Positions 39,292 through 49,913 of a DNA stretch of 64,000 bases are shown here, one piece after another. This DNA comes from Tritrichomonas musculus. Its lineage: Eukaryota; Parabasalia; Tritrichomonadida; Tritrichomonadidae. The translations under genes were made by a program, and so were the position numbers. The first letter of the stretch is position 1. Each line of letters begins with the position of its first letter. The stretch spans positions 1,922,001 to 1,986,000 of the forward strand of contig JAPFFF010000014.1 in NCBI GenBank assembly GCA_039105265.1, given 5' to 3'. The notes under the pieces were generated by a model. The model had not been told where the DNA came from. It ran no database searches and saw nothing but the letters and a program-made list of their open reading frames with translations.

Positions 39292-41682
39292 TTAAGGAGA
39301 AGCGACAGAATATGCTGCAAGATATGGATATAATTTCAACAAAGAGCTTTCGATTTGTACTTGGTTCCATACTTGAATCTTTAATTTTTGTCCAGCGAGT
39401 TCATAATCATCGATATCAGTTGGTCTAACAGGATCGTAAGTGCCAACATCCTCGACATGAACTGCATCAGCAACCTTCTTCCAATTGATTGCTGTTGGCA
39501 TCATTTCATCTGGTTTGTAGTTTTTAAGTAGGAAGACAATAATCTTTGGATCCAAAGTTGGACAAAGATTTTCTCTAACTTCTTCACCAGGCTCGTTATC
39601 ACTTGTCATATTAACTGCCATGACCAAAGTCCAAACAGCCTGTCTTAAGAGTGGTAATTCGAATTTTTCTGCGGATAAGAAAGCGGTTAAGAATGAATTC
39701 CAAATAATTGCTTTTGAAAAGACAAAACGAGCTGGATTTGCAAGAAGTTTGTTAAGCATCTTAACATCAAGAAGTTGCATGAAATGTTTTAAGAGATAAT
39801 CATTAATTCCAGTTGTGTACATTAATGAAGATTTGATTCCATCAAGTACTTCTCTGAAATCTTCAAGTAATGGATCAACTTCAAAACGGGCTGTAGCAAA
39901 TCTGTTGCAAAGAACTTCAAAGTTAATTAATAATGGCGCAATTATCTGTCGAGCATAATCATTCAAAAACGGAAGAAGTCTTGTTGTAAACTTTTTAACT
40001 CTTTCTGGAGCGAAACCAAGTTCATTGGCATTTCTGTTAACAAGTAAGAGTAAACATAATGTTGTAACAAATCTTTGGTCGCTTGTGCAATTATCACAAA
40101 TTGGAGCATTTTCGTATTCATCAAAGAATGTATCCATTGCGGATGCAAACTCTTTATTATCAACATGCGCTGTCGAAAAGAATTTGGTATGATTAAGAAC
40201 TGCAAATATAGTGAAAACAGCAGCTGGAAGTGGAATTCTTCTCTTTGCATCAAGATAGATTTGTCTTCCATTGCTTGACCAGGAACGAGCAATAACTGAT
40301 GTAATCATTTGTTCAATATCTAATTCAGATGGTCCTTTCTTCTTATCCTCTTTAGTTTTTTCGATTACAATTGGTGTTGATGCAGTTGAACGAACACGTA
40401 CTTTATCGTCTTCTTTGGAATCATCACCTTGTTTGTCTTGCTTTGATTCAGGTTGTTCAGCTTGCTCAGCTGTTGGTTGTGCTGATCGTTCTGCTGGGGT
40501 TTGTGTAGATTGTGAATCAGGTTGCTTCTCAGATTTCTTGGATTTCTTAGTTTTCTTCTTCTTTTCAGGCTTATCTGAATTTTCACTATCATTGGTGTCA
40601 CTATCTTCATCTTTTTTAGCTGTACTTTGTCTTTCTGACTTAGCTGAACTGTCCCTTTCTTTTTTGACTGAGCTCTCTCTTTCTTCTTTATCTGATTTAT
40701 CAGAATCAGATTCTTGCTTAATTTCTGTCTTCTTCTTCTTACTCTTCTTCTTCTTTGGCTTATCTTCTTTTTCTTTGGCTTCTTCTTTATCATCAGAGTC
40801 TGAAATGTCAGGAACAGAAAATGCCTCTTTTTTATCTGCATCACTAGAAGCCGGAGCTGCAGCTGATACTTTGCTTTCTCTTGTGGACTCTTTTTCACCA
40901 TCTACTTTTGATTTGTGCTGATGTGGTTTATCTTCTTTTTCAGATTCAGATTCTTGTTTTGCTTCTGTCTTCTTCTTCTTACTCTTCTTCTTCTTTGGTT
41001 TTTCTTCTTTATCTTTTTCAGAAACCTCTGATTTTTCTGATTTTTCAGAAAATTCAGACTTTTCTGATTTTTCAGAGCTTTCAGAAGAATCAACATCTGT
41101 TTTGCGCTTTTTATCTTTTTTCTTCTTCTTGGAATCTGTATGCCGTTGGATAAGAACATCGTTTGTATCAATCTCTGTCTTATCCCAATCAGAAACTGGG
41201 ATTTTTTCTGCATTTTCATCGATGAATGATTTATCTGACTGATCAATAGCACCAACAACTGATTTGCCAGCTTGTTTTATGATAATTGAAATACCAAGAA
41301 CAGGAGGAATTGATCTTCCACTTTCCATTTCAAATTCTTCATATGAAACGGACTTTGAGCCATAATATTTTGAAACATCTATGACAATTTTGCCATAAAT
41401 TTTTGAAGTGTTTTGATCTGTAAAACGATGTAAAATGATTTTAAGTTTTTTCGGTTTTGTTGTTGCGTCTGATTTCGATAAATACAAAGTGCATTTTGTG
41501 TCGTATGATGCTTCGAATTTTAATATACCTTTATCGTCTGGTTTCACTAAGTCAGTTGCCCCATGATAACTATTTCCTCGCTGGAATGACAACTTGAAAT
41601 AGCTACTCATTTTCCTCTTGAGGTTAACTGTATGAAGGGTAAAGTGGAGAGAAGCTGGGATTTTTTCGTATTTCTTAAACAT
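39292..41682 (-). CDS. NT-type C2 domain protein with long charged linker
   Basis: A 796-residue protein. Residues 1-145 match the N-terminal (NT-type) C2 domain of the EEIG1/EHBP1 kind: IPASLHFTLHTVNL at the start, LKIILHRFTDQ and YGKIVIDVSKY in the middle. Residues about 175-445 are a highly charged Lys/Glu/Ser linker with EKSEKSE repeats and two near-identical blocks KPKKKKSKKKKTE (encoded near 40965-41005 and 40725-40770), evidence of internal duplication. The C-terminal 340 residues are helical and resemble a DIL-type domain as seen in class V myosin tails and related trichomonad C2 proteins. Such proteins link membranes to actin; that is an inference. Two Inr-like TCATT(A/T) elements lie 14-34 bases upstream of the ATG. 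Confidence 0.72.
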   Translation of the reverse strand: MFKKYEKIPASLHFTLHTVNLKRKMSSYFKLSFQRGNSYHGATDLVKPDDKGILKFEASYDTKCTLYLSKSDATTKPKKLKIILHRFTDQNTSKIYGKIVIDVSKYYGSKSVSYEEFEMESGRSIPPVLGISIIIKQAGKSVVGAIDQSDKSFIDENAEKIPVSDWDKTEIDTNDVLIQRHTDSKKKKKDKKRKTDVDSSESSEKSEKSEFSEKSEKSEVSEKDKEEKPKKKKSKKKKTEAKQESESEKEDKPHQHKSKVDGEKESTRESKVSAAAPASSDADKKEAFSVPDISDSDDKEEAKEKEDKPKKKKSKKKKTEIKQESDSDKSDKEERESSVKKERDSSAKSERQSTAKKDEDSDTNDSENSDKPEKKKKTKKSKKSEKQPDSQSTQTPAERSAQPTAEQAEQPESKQDKQGDDSKEDDKVRVRSTASTPIVIEKTKEDKKKGPSELDIEQMITSVIARSWSSNGRQIYLDAKRRIPLPAAVFTIFAVLNHTKFFSTAHVDNKEFASAMDTFFDEYENAPICDNCTSDQRFVTTLCLLLLVNRNANELGFAPERVKKFTTRLLPFLNDYARQIIAPLLINFEVLCNRFATARFEVDPLLEDFREVLDGIKSSLMYTTGINDYLLKHFMQLLDVKMLNKLLANPARFVFSKAIIWNSFLTAFLSAEKFELPLLRQAVWTLVMAVNMTSDNEPGEEVRENLCPTLDPKIIVFLLKNYKPDEMMPTAINWKKVADAVHVEDVGTYDPVRPTDIDDYELAGQKLKIQVWNQVQIESSLLKLYPYLAAYSVASP

Positions 41683-41695
41683 TCTCTCAGGATTT

Positions 41696-41716
41696 TAAAT
41701 GAAAAATTTCTAATGA
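41696..41716 (-). promoter_or_regulatory. Two Inr-like elements
   Basis: On the minus strand TCATTA (rc of 41711-41716) and TCATTTA (rc of 41696-41702) lie within 35 bases of the NT-C2 gene start and both fit TCAYTW. Confidence 0.5.
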
Positions 41717-43141
41717 AATGATTTCACCTTTTCAACTATACATAAAACTTTTACAAAACTTAATATTTTATGTTGATCGGTATCAAATTTCAGTTACTTA
41801 TCAAAAAAGATGGATTGCAAATAAAAAAAAAACATTTTTCAAATCAATCAAAATAATATCTTTTTTGAATTTTATTCAATTTATGGTGATAGATGATTTT
41901 GAAAAAGTTATCATTATCATCCATTTTTAAATTTATTCAATTTCATGAATATTTAAATATGTAATTTACTTTGGAAAAAAACAAAATATTAGCATAAATA
42001 AAATATTTATATATATTAAATATTCTTTAAATGAAAAATTATATTTTAAAATTAAAAAATATTCTAAAAATTTAGAAATATCCATCAATTAAAAAATATT
42101 TATTCTTCAACAAAAAGTTGGAATATCGGCTTTTAGAATTATTCAAAAAGATGAAATGACCGCAATAAACGCTAAGAGATTTAATTGCTTTTTTGTTTTC
42201 ATTATTTTGCGAAATAAAAAAATTAAATCATTAAATAAATACAATTATTCTATTTTTATACATAATTTACGATACTAAAAGATTTAATTATTAGAAAACT
42301 ATTTTTTAAAGAAAGATATAATTAAAATAAAATCAAAACGATAAAGATAAGAAATATTCTTTTCAAATGTATATTGAATTGTGAGAATTTGAACTTTTTA
42401 AATATTTTTTTTTTATTAAAAAAGTACATAATAAATGATATATATTTCAATTAATAAAAAGTAAGATATATAACTTATCGAGAATGTCAATAAAAACCAG
42501 TTCAGAAATTTTGAATTCAATTTAATCGCTAATTAGTGAAAAATCGAATTGATTTTTATTGGATAAATAATTGAATTTGTTTTTATTGGTATAGATTGAT
42601 TAATAACGTAATACGATTACTACATGGAACATTTCTGATTCAAAGTAATTTACGATCAAAGTTAATTGGGAAACATCAATCAAATCTTTTACATTTTATT
42701 ATTGCTCAAACCTTAATGAAACATTAATTCTTCCAAAATGAATTATTAATAATACTAACGAAAATGCATTTTTGATTTGTTTAAATTTAATTGACTTTAA
42801 AATAGGGGAATATAAGTAATATTAGTAGTTCTACTTTTAAAAGTAGTAAGATTTAATCTTTTTTGGTAATTTCTTAATATAATTACATTCAATTGAATCA
42901 AATGCATTTGCAAATCGATCAAACTTTATGGGCGCATTAATTATTTCAAATAATATCGTCAATATTGGCTACGGTGTATTTTCAGGTATAGGTTTGACAA
43001 ATTTAAAAATTTGCCAAAATTTGATAGAGAAAAAATCTATTGCTTATTTAAAAATACAAAATATTATTGATTTTAAATATATCCGATTCTATAATTCAGT
43101 CTGTTCATGATTTTATTGTTTTCATGAAATATATTTAAATA

Positions 43142-43238
43142 CAGGCTGCGCATTTCAAATCGGCCCTTTTTCTCACTTTTAAAGGCCAATTTATGGTCAA
43201 ATATCCGTTAAAAGGGCCGATTTGAAATGCGTAGCCTG
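43142..43238. mobile_element. 97-bp TA-flanked MITE (Tc1/mariner-like)
   Basis: Two 29-bp terminal inverted repeats, 43142-43170 and 43210-43238, match at 28 of 29 positions. The ends read CAGGCTGCGCATTTC at the left and GCGTAGCCTG at the right. The element is flanked on both sides by TA (43140-43141 and 43239-43240), the target-site duplication of the IS630/Tc1/mariner superfamily. Only about 39 bp lie between the arms, so it is a minimal nonautonomous element. The nearly perfect arms suggest recent insertion. No transposase is in the window. Confidence 0.85.
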
Positions 43239-43926
43239 TAACTAGTCCAGCAGCCTTTCTATTTTATTTTTATTTTACAGCTATAAATTATCTCAATAGA
43301 ATTATATTTAATAAGTCGAAACGATGCACGATACTTTTATGATTTTATTTTTCTCTTTGTTCTGGATTTGACAAAATATTGAAAATACTTGAAAGTTGAT
43401 GTGCGATTAATGCTCGTTCCAAAATTAATTGATAAAACAAATAAAAGTAGTGTAAAGCATGCGTATATGATTTCATGATTTCAGTCAATTGAATCTATAT
43501 TATATGGTCATTCCAGATTCACTTTTGTTTGTTGAAAGATGAGTATTTTCAAATGGCATTTGATACAATGCATTTTTGATAATAAGAAGTAATTCGACAT
43601 TTATCAATTCTATAAATTTCAAACTCAATTTCAGGACTGAAAGGTTCATTGAACAAAAATTCATGATCACGCTGTTAAATCCAAATAAAATCAAAACAAT
43701 TACTACTAATTTATTTGGCGTTTTGAAAAAGTTAGTGAATGATTATTAAATGTGTCTCAAATGACATATGTTTTTATTAAACATTATGATATAAATTTAA
43801 AAGAAATGCAAAAATAGTTGCTTATCGTTATCTATATATATTCAAATAGTAAAATCAAGTAGTTTCAGAGTTGATGCAACTCAAGGAGATTTTATTCTCA
43901 AAAAGTTTGTTTTTCTGAGGTTTATG

Positions 43927-43928
<2 letters not shown>

Positions 43929-43958
<30 letters not shown>
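43929..43958. repeat. Poly-T tract, 30 nt
   Basis: Uninterrupted T run in intergenic DNA. Confidence 0.9.
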
Positions 43959-43959
<1 letters not shown>

Positions 43960-44116
43960 TGAGAGAGTTGAACCTACTTTGTAGCTTCTTGATTCTTTTT
44001 CATCGTATATGGTACATGTAAAAAATTTAATAATTATATGTATTCTCTATAGAAGGAAGATTCGATAAAATTCTTGAGTTATAAATTTTCTTAGAACGAA
44101 TATTTAAAAATTTGAA

Positions 44117-44278
44117 GTCACAAAAGAATGAATCTCAAATGGCATTTATCTTGGTGAAGAGCACTTATAGAAAACAGGAATATCATATCTAAATTAGAGA
44201 AGAAGGAATAGTTATTTCTTCCAATGATGAAAAACTAATGGAAGGTAATTTCCCAATTGGAGTTACAAAGAAAGAATA
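44117..44278 (+). pseudogene. Possible relic of a protein-coding 3' end
   Basis: One plus-strand frame reads as ordinary protein (KSQKNESQMAFILVKS, then after one in-frame stop EEGIVISSNDEKLMEGN and ending VTKKE before a stop). Base composition is less AT-rich here than around it. No family is recognised. It could be a chance open stretch. Confidence 0.25.
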
Positions 44279-44742
44279 ATTAAAAAGTTTCAAAAAAAAA
44301 AAAAAAAAAAAAAATAAAATAAAATTTTTGGTAAATAATTTTATTCTCTTGCGAGAAAAATGTTGTTTTTGTAAAAGCAAAAATACGTTATGAAATATTT
44401 AATCAAATCTTATTAAAAACAGTGATTATAAATCATTTTTAATTCTATAAATTAAATATAAATAGAATAACCAAAAAACAACTTATAATCAAATGATTAA
44501 TATTATTAACTAAGCTATGAGTAATTTTGATTTTAACGTATTCCAATATAAAAATAATAAAAATTAATATAATTTTTTTGTTGCGAAATAAATAATTAAT
44601 TAATATTTAACACGATATATAAAATATTAATTTAATTAAATTGTCATATATTACTTAAAATAATCAATTTTCAATATATTTCCTATGATATTTCAAAATC
44701 AATTTTTTTATGGTTTTTTTTGTTCAATATTTTTCTATTGAA

Positions 44743-44751
<9 letters not shown>

Positions 44752-44790
<39 letters not shown>
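44752..44790. repeat. Poly-A tract, 39 nt
   Basis: Uninterrupted A run about 150 bases upstream of the CK1 gene. Such runs may exclude nucleosomes near promoters. Confidence 0.9.
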
Positions 44791-44792
<2 letters not shown>

Positions 44793-44941
44793 TTTTTTTA
44801 AAATGCATATTTTATAATTAAATATCAAGAATTTTTCAAAAAATCAATACTGTTTATGCTCACAATATTTGACTTCTTTATTAAAAAGTATCATCAAATT
44901 GAAATAAAAATTTCTGAGTTGCGCAGCAAAAGACTAGACAA

Positions 44942-45982
44942 ATGAATCAAATAAATCGAAGTATTATCGAAACTGGGAAGATCATTGGAAACTATGAAAT
45001 CGTCTTCCTCGTTGGCCGTGGTGGTTTTGGTGATGTCTATAAAGTGAAAGATAAGAAAACTAGTCAAATGTTTGCTCTCAAAACAGAAGAACTAAGCGCT
45101 CCAATTAAATCACTTCAAACTGAGATTGATTGTCTACAACATATAAGTGGTAGCTGCTTCCCTAGAGTTAGGGCAACCGGTACTGATAAGAAATTCAAAA
45201 TTTCTTATCTTGTCATGAACCTTTTAGGTGCATCAGTCGGTAAAATTCGATTAAAAAATGATGAAAAATTACCATATGAAACAGCATTTCCTGTAGCACA
45301 TGAAATGCTTCGAATTATTCAAAAAATACACGAATTCGGATATGTTCACAGAGATATTAAACCAAGTAACTTTTTAACGCAGCAACATCCTGAAGATCAT
45401 TTAGTCCTTATTGATTTTGGTTTATGTAAAAACCATATTGACGAAAATACAAATGAGCCATTTCCATTTAGTGATGATGTTCAATTTACTGGAACCAAAA
45501 AATATGCATCGCCAAATGCCCACCGACATTACGAGTTAGGTCGTGTTGATGATCTTTATTCTTGGTTTTATGGATTCTTAGAAATAGCAAATGGAAATTT
45601 AACTTGGAACGAAATAAAAGATACGAAAGAACTTCTAAGATTGAAAACAGAAACACCAATAAATGAGCTTATTGGTGGTCTTCCATCACAAGTTGGAGAA
45701 ATTTATGAATATTTGAATTCATTAAAATACGCAGATGCTCCTGATTATCCGAAATTATTTCAGTTAATGGAAGATGCTGAAAGAGAAAATAATATTGATA
45801 TTGATAATTTTGATTGGCCATCATTTTATTCTCAAAATGCAAATCTTGTTGATCTTTCAAAATCTCCATCTTTTACAAGAAGTTCAAAAGGAGGCCAAAG
45901 TTCTCCCAAAAAGAAAAATGCTGAAGAAAAGAATAAAAATAAGGATGAAGATGAAGAAGGCAATTGCTGTTCTATTCAATGA
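44942..45982 (+). CDS. Casein kinase 1 family kinase with C-terminal CaaX-like box
   Basis: A 346-residue CK1-superfamily Ser/Thr kinase, TTBK-like in feel. Kinase domain is about 18-285. All catalytic residues are present: glycine loop VGRGGFGDVYKV, Lys47, HRDIKPSNF (Asp138, Asn143) and IDFGL (Asp158). CK1-type features include the GTKKYASPNAH segment in place of APE and the loss of the usual Arg pocket of classic kinases. The tail (about 310-346) is charged and ends in GNCCSIQ. CSIQ is a CaaX box whose final Gln favours farnesyltransferase, and the preceding Cys could be palmitoylated. This would anchor the kinase at membranes, as yeast Yck1/2 and CK1-gamma are anchored by C-terminal lipids. 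Lipidation is inference. Confidence 0.88.
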   Translation: MNQINRSIIETGKIIGNYEIVFLVGRGGFGDVYKVKDKKTSQMFALKTEELSAPIKSLQTEIDCLQHISGSCFPRVRATGTDKKFKISYLVMNLLGASVGKIRLKNDEKLPYETAFPVAHEMLRIIQKIHEFGYVHRDIKPSNFLTQQHPEDHLVLIDFGLCKNHIDENTNEPFPFSDDVQFTGTKKYASPNAHRHYELGRVDDLYSWFYGFLEIANGNLTWNEIKDTKELLRLKTETPINELIGGLPSQVGEIYEYLNSLKYADAPDYPKLFQLMEDAERENNIDIDNFDWPSFYSQNANLVDLSKSPSFTRSSKGGQSSPKKKNAEEKNKNKDEDEEGNCCSIQ

Positions 45983-46171
45983 ATTGTTTTAAGTTTTTTA
46001 AACTTTGATATTAATGATTATTTTCTTGAGGGGTATATCTCTTTTTTTCATAATTTCTGATTTTGAAAATACTAATATTTTCATTAACAATTTTCAAAAA
46101 TGAAAATGATAAAATCATTTATTTAGGTTATAAATACAATATTTTATATAGTTATGATTATAAAATAATCA

Positions 46172-47635
46172 TTAACGCTTAGACATTTTTTTAATAAGAG
46201 AGTTCAAAGCTTTTGTTGGAATTTGAATTGATTTAAACAGCTCTTTTGGTGAGTATTGATAATTTTCCCAATAATGCATTAAATCAAAAGCATGCTCAAT
46301 TCCTGGTATGCAACAAAAAATAAAAATAATCTTCCATAAAAATTCAGATCCAATCTGAACAATTTCGTCTTCTAAACTGGTGCATGCCAAGCCTGCTACA
46401 TATGCTGAAATACGTAAATTAATTTGAGAAATAGAGTAAGCAATATCGCATGGATTTGTCATAAAAATAGTAGAAAAAAGAAGATTTGGTGAAGGATTCA
46501 AAATTTGTGTGCCAGGTAGTTGAAAAAAATCGAGTATATTAATATTTTTATCAAAAAATTTTCCTAGTTTTGAAGGAGGATTTAAATCTAATAATTTAAA
46601 ATTTCGGTATTTTGAAAATACAAAAGAAATATCTTCTTTATTTTCTTTTTCATTATTAATTTGATGACTTGTGTTTTTCTTTGCTTGGGTTCTAGCAAAA
46701 TTTTTATCAATCCAATAACGCATGCAAAAAAAACCAAGAATCGAGATCTGTGTTTTATCTGTAATTTGCGCATATGATCGAAGTATTTTACAACTTGAAC
46801 GAATTTGCTCCTCGACTTCAAGTTCTCCAAGTTGAATTATTCCAACAAGTGGCGAATATGGAGAATTAATAAAATCAACAAAATTTAAATATTCATCAGA
46901 TTCTTTCAAATAACCTGTTAATGGATCAATAAATTTTTGAGAAGAACTAATTAATGAATTTAAATAATCTTTAGAGTTCTCTTTTGTAAAGTTAATGGGG
47001 AAAAATTCGATTGCTGATTTTAAATCATCAAGTGTTCGTTTTATTGACTCTATTTTGAAGTATAAACGATATGAAACATCGCTTTCACTTAATTTTTGAA
47101 TATTATCAATTAAAAAAAAAGCAAGCAATGGCTTAATGTGCAGCTTATCAGCAAGATGTTTAAGTTTTTTTAGTATATATATGTTTTTTTCAACTTTCGG
47201 TATTAAGGTATGCAGATATTTGAACTTATATTTAGCATATTTCATTACTGTAAATAAGTAAAGACGCCATATTTTTGAATTAAATCTGGTTAAAACTGTA
47301 ATTGATGAACGAAGATTCTGATTTTGTAGTTCAGATAGTTCGCTTTGTAGATTAGAATAAAGATTGTTTTGTTTATCAATATATTTATTAATTTTTCGGC
47401 TAGTTAACGAAAAATGATTTGATAAATTTTTGTAGACTTCCATTTTATCATATCCGCCAATGAATTTAAGGGGTGCCAGAAAATTTTTAATAGTATCTTT
47501 GGAATATTCAATTTTTTTATCTTCTTTAATAGTTTGAGCTTGCTCGTTTCCACAATTTTGAATTTTATCTTGTTCTTGTTGTATAAATTTTTGAGCTACT
47601 AAATAAAGATCAATTGATTCATCAATTTCATACAT
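46172..47635 (-). CDS. Unknown helical protein
   Basis: A 487-residue, mostly helical protein I cannot place. A coiled-coil-like segment (KNLSNHFSLTSRKINKYIDK onward) lies near 70-105. A hydrophobic helix near the C-terminus (EFLWKIIFIFCCIPGIEHAFD) could be membrane-associated or buried in the core. The region 375-430 (NPSPNLLFSTIFMTNP) vaguely recalls VPS9-type Rab GEF domains but lacks the defining residues, so I do not assign it. The ATG at 47633-47635 is preceded by a minus-strand AACGGTTTC about 10-20 bases upstream, as for other genes here. Confidence 0.5.
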   Translation of the reverse strand: MYEIDESIDLYLVAQKFIQQEQDKIQNCGNEQAQTIKEDKKIEYSKDTIKNFLAPLKFIGGYDKMEVYKNLSNHFSLTSRKINKYIDKQNNLYSNLQSELSELQNQNLRSSITVLTRFNSKIWRLYLFTVMKYAKYKFKYLHTLIPKVEKNIYILKKLKHLADKLHIKPLLAFFLIDNIQKLSESDVSYRLYFKIESIKRTLDDLKSAIEFFPINFTKENSKDYLNSLISSSQKFIDPLTGYLKESDEYLNFVDFINSPYSPLVGIIQLGELEVEEQIRSSCKILRSYAQITDKTQISILGFFCMRYWIDKNFARTQAKKNTSHQINNEKENKEDISFVFSKYRNFKLLDLNPPSKLGKFFDKNINILDFFQLPGTQILNPSPNLLFSTIFMTNPCDIAYSISQINLRISAYVAGLACTSLEDEIVQIGSEFLWKIIFIFCCIPGIEHAFDLMHYWENYQYSPKELFKSIQIPTKALNSLIKKMSKR

Positions 47636-47645
47636 TCTAAATTGA

Positions 47646-47652
47646 AACCGTT
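47646..47652 (-). promoter_or_regulatory. AACGGTT motif
   Basis: Minus-strand AACGGTT starting about 11 bases upstream of the gene start at 47635, another near-start copy of the recurrent motif. Confidence 0.4.
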
Positions 47653-47795
47653 GTTGAAAAATTGCAATGTAATTATCCTTTGGGTTAATCGTTTTTATTT
47701 CATGAAATTATTTTTTAATTCTCATATTAATGATAAATATTATATAAAAAGAGAAATTTTATTAAGGATATCTAAAATAAATGTAAATTTTAACA

Positions 47796-47862
47796 ATAAA
47801 CTTAAATCAAAAACGATAAAATTTTGACAAGAAGTGTCTTATCGTTTTTGATTCAAGTTTAT
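47796..47862. repeat. 67-bp near-perfect hairpin
   Basis: Arms 47796-47819 and 47839-47862 (24 bp) are inverted copies with one mismatch; the arm core is TCAAAAACGATAA. The 19-bp loop holds an inner GACA/TGTC pair. It sits about 160 bases upstream of a minus-strand gene. It may be a small transposon relic, a terminator-like RNA hairpin or a protein-binding site. Confidence 0.75.
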
Positions 47863-47896
47863 AAAAAATTGAAAACAAATCTGGTTATCATTATTC

Positions 47897-47924
<28 letters not shown>
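47897..47924. repeat. Poly-A tract, 28 nt
   Basis: Uninterrupted A run just outside the 67-bp hairpin. Confidence 0.9.
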
Positions 47925-47928
<4 letters not shown>

Positions 47929-49913
47929 TATCATTTTCATAAAATTCCACTAGAAATAAATCAATTTGTACTAAATATTCATCATTGAAGCATTTCTTAT
48001 TATTTATGATTGTTTGCTTTTTAAAAATAAAAATGCTCTGTCATATTTAACTGGAATCAAAACAATGGATAAAACAGAAGGGTCGAAACTATCGAATTTA
48101 TAACAAATATGATTATAATTAATATATTTTATTTAATGACATATAATAAAATTAAATTATTAATTATGATATATTTAATGCGATAGAAAACAAGATATTA
48201 CTATAAAAAAATAATGACTTTTGAATTCAAATGCTGATCGTAATAGGCAAATTTTTAACCTTGAATAATTTTGTTAAAACTTTTCTATAAAAATCATTTT
48301 ATTAATCATTTATATCATAAAAGTATCATATATTTGCTTTTTGGTTGGTATAAATTGGAATTTCTTGCCTAATAATGTTGGACTTGGCTAATGTATATTA
48401 AATGAGATATGTAATTGTTTTGATGATTTGATGAAATGAAGCTCCAAAACATAAAATAGCCTGTTGATTATTAATAATTATCATTAGGAATTTATATTTC
48501 TAAAAAAATAAACTTAAATAAGTAAATCATATTTCTGTTTTCGAAAAATGTTGCGCACCAAATTCAATGAAATTTAGCCATCAGAAAATACATATATGAT
48601 AACGATGATTTTATCAATATTTCAAAAATTTGTTATGAAATTGGAGAGAAAAGAAGGATTTGAAATTGAGAGGAAATCTTGTAAAGTTCTCAATTCTGAT
48701 TTTAAAAAACATAATTTTCTCATTTAAAAAAATAATTATAATAAATCTAATAGATTAAAATTTTTATTATATTTGTGCTTAATAAAAATTCAAACTATAA
48801 ATTTAAAATATTCAAAATCAATCGTTTTTCGAAATCAAAATTTTGAAAAAAATATAAACGGTTTAGTGTCTACCGTTCTGATAAAACAATACCACTTTTT
48901 GAAAATAAAATCATTTAAAAAGTTGTACTGAAATTTTGAATGGAGAAACCAAAACTGTAATCATATATAATCCATAAATAATGATCTTTTGAAAGATCAT
49001 ATCAACTAGCTTTCGCCTTTTTTCAATTAATGCACTAACAAAATGATGTGAAATATTTCAATATTTAGATTCCTAAGTGAATTAATGATTAAAACATATT
49101 TTTGCCAATTTGAATGAGATCATTATATATATTACATATTAAAAAATGTTCATGCAAATAATTTGTTATTCATATCACTTGTGATATGAAATAATTTGAC
49201 CTTGATGGTGAATTTTATCAAATAAATTATTTTTTTTTTTATTTTTAAATTAGGATGGGTATTTCTATGAGTTAATACAAAATTGGTTTCTTGAAATTGA
49301 ATTGAAATAAAATATCTCTAATATTTATATCTTGCTATAGTATTGATAAATTCAATAATTACATATATATTTTTTTTCATTTAATAATATAATAACAATT
49401 TAATAAGTTATCAAATGCTTATTATTATTTGTTATTAGAATTTTGAATATATTAGATCTACTTTCAAAGAATGAAAAGTTTCAATATTTCTGAAGATTCC
49501 CCTAAAAAAGTTTAACTCTCAAATTTGTTAAGATAATTCAAAATTTGTAAAAATTCTCAGAGCTTACACAAATTTTATTAACCAGCCAATTTTTAATCAT
49601 GTTGACATTATTAATTTAGTTTCTAATCCTTTTAAACTATTTTTTACTTTCATTCAAGGTGAGGGTCATAAAAAAGGTTTTTGTTACATTAAACTTCAGA
49701 ATATATATTGTGGCAAATATCTTTTTTATATTTGAAGTATAACTATCATAATTTTGTATTTAAGCATATGCATTGTTTTAATTATTTTAAATATTGTTAT
49801 ATTTTATAAAATAGATTCCCAAAAATTAAGTAAATATTGAAAAACAAATTCTTTATTGTAAGCGGTTTTTTAAAATTGAGAGGAATTCCCATTTAATTTG
49901 TACAATTTTTTGA

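Larger units (their letters stand above)
41683..44941. other. 3.2-kb AT-rich gene-poor region
   Basis: Contains the promoter of the NT-C2 gene, a 97-bp MITE at 43142-43238, poly-T 43929-43958, poly-A 44292-44314 and 44752-44790, and a possible gene relic near 44117-44278. The rest shows no coding signal that I can support. Confidence 0.55.

Noticed and set aside
40271-41258. Long Ser/Leu- and Lys-rich frames overlapping the charged linker of the NT-C2 protein
   Set aside because: Artifacts of the repetitive GAA/TCT-rich DNA read in other frames or on the other strand.
46172-47635. VPS9-type Rab GEF assignment for the unknown helical protein
   Set aside because: Only a vague resemblance in one segment; the conserved Asp and Tyr of VPS9 domains are not found.
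49171-49188. Small palindrome CATATCACTTGTGATATG
   Set aside because: Arms of 8 bases with a 2-base loop are expected by chance in kilobases of AT-rich DNA.
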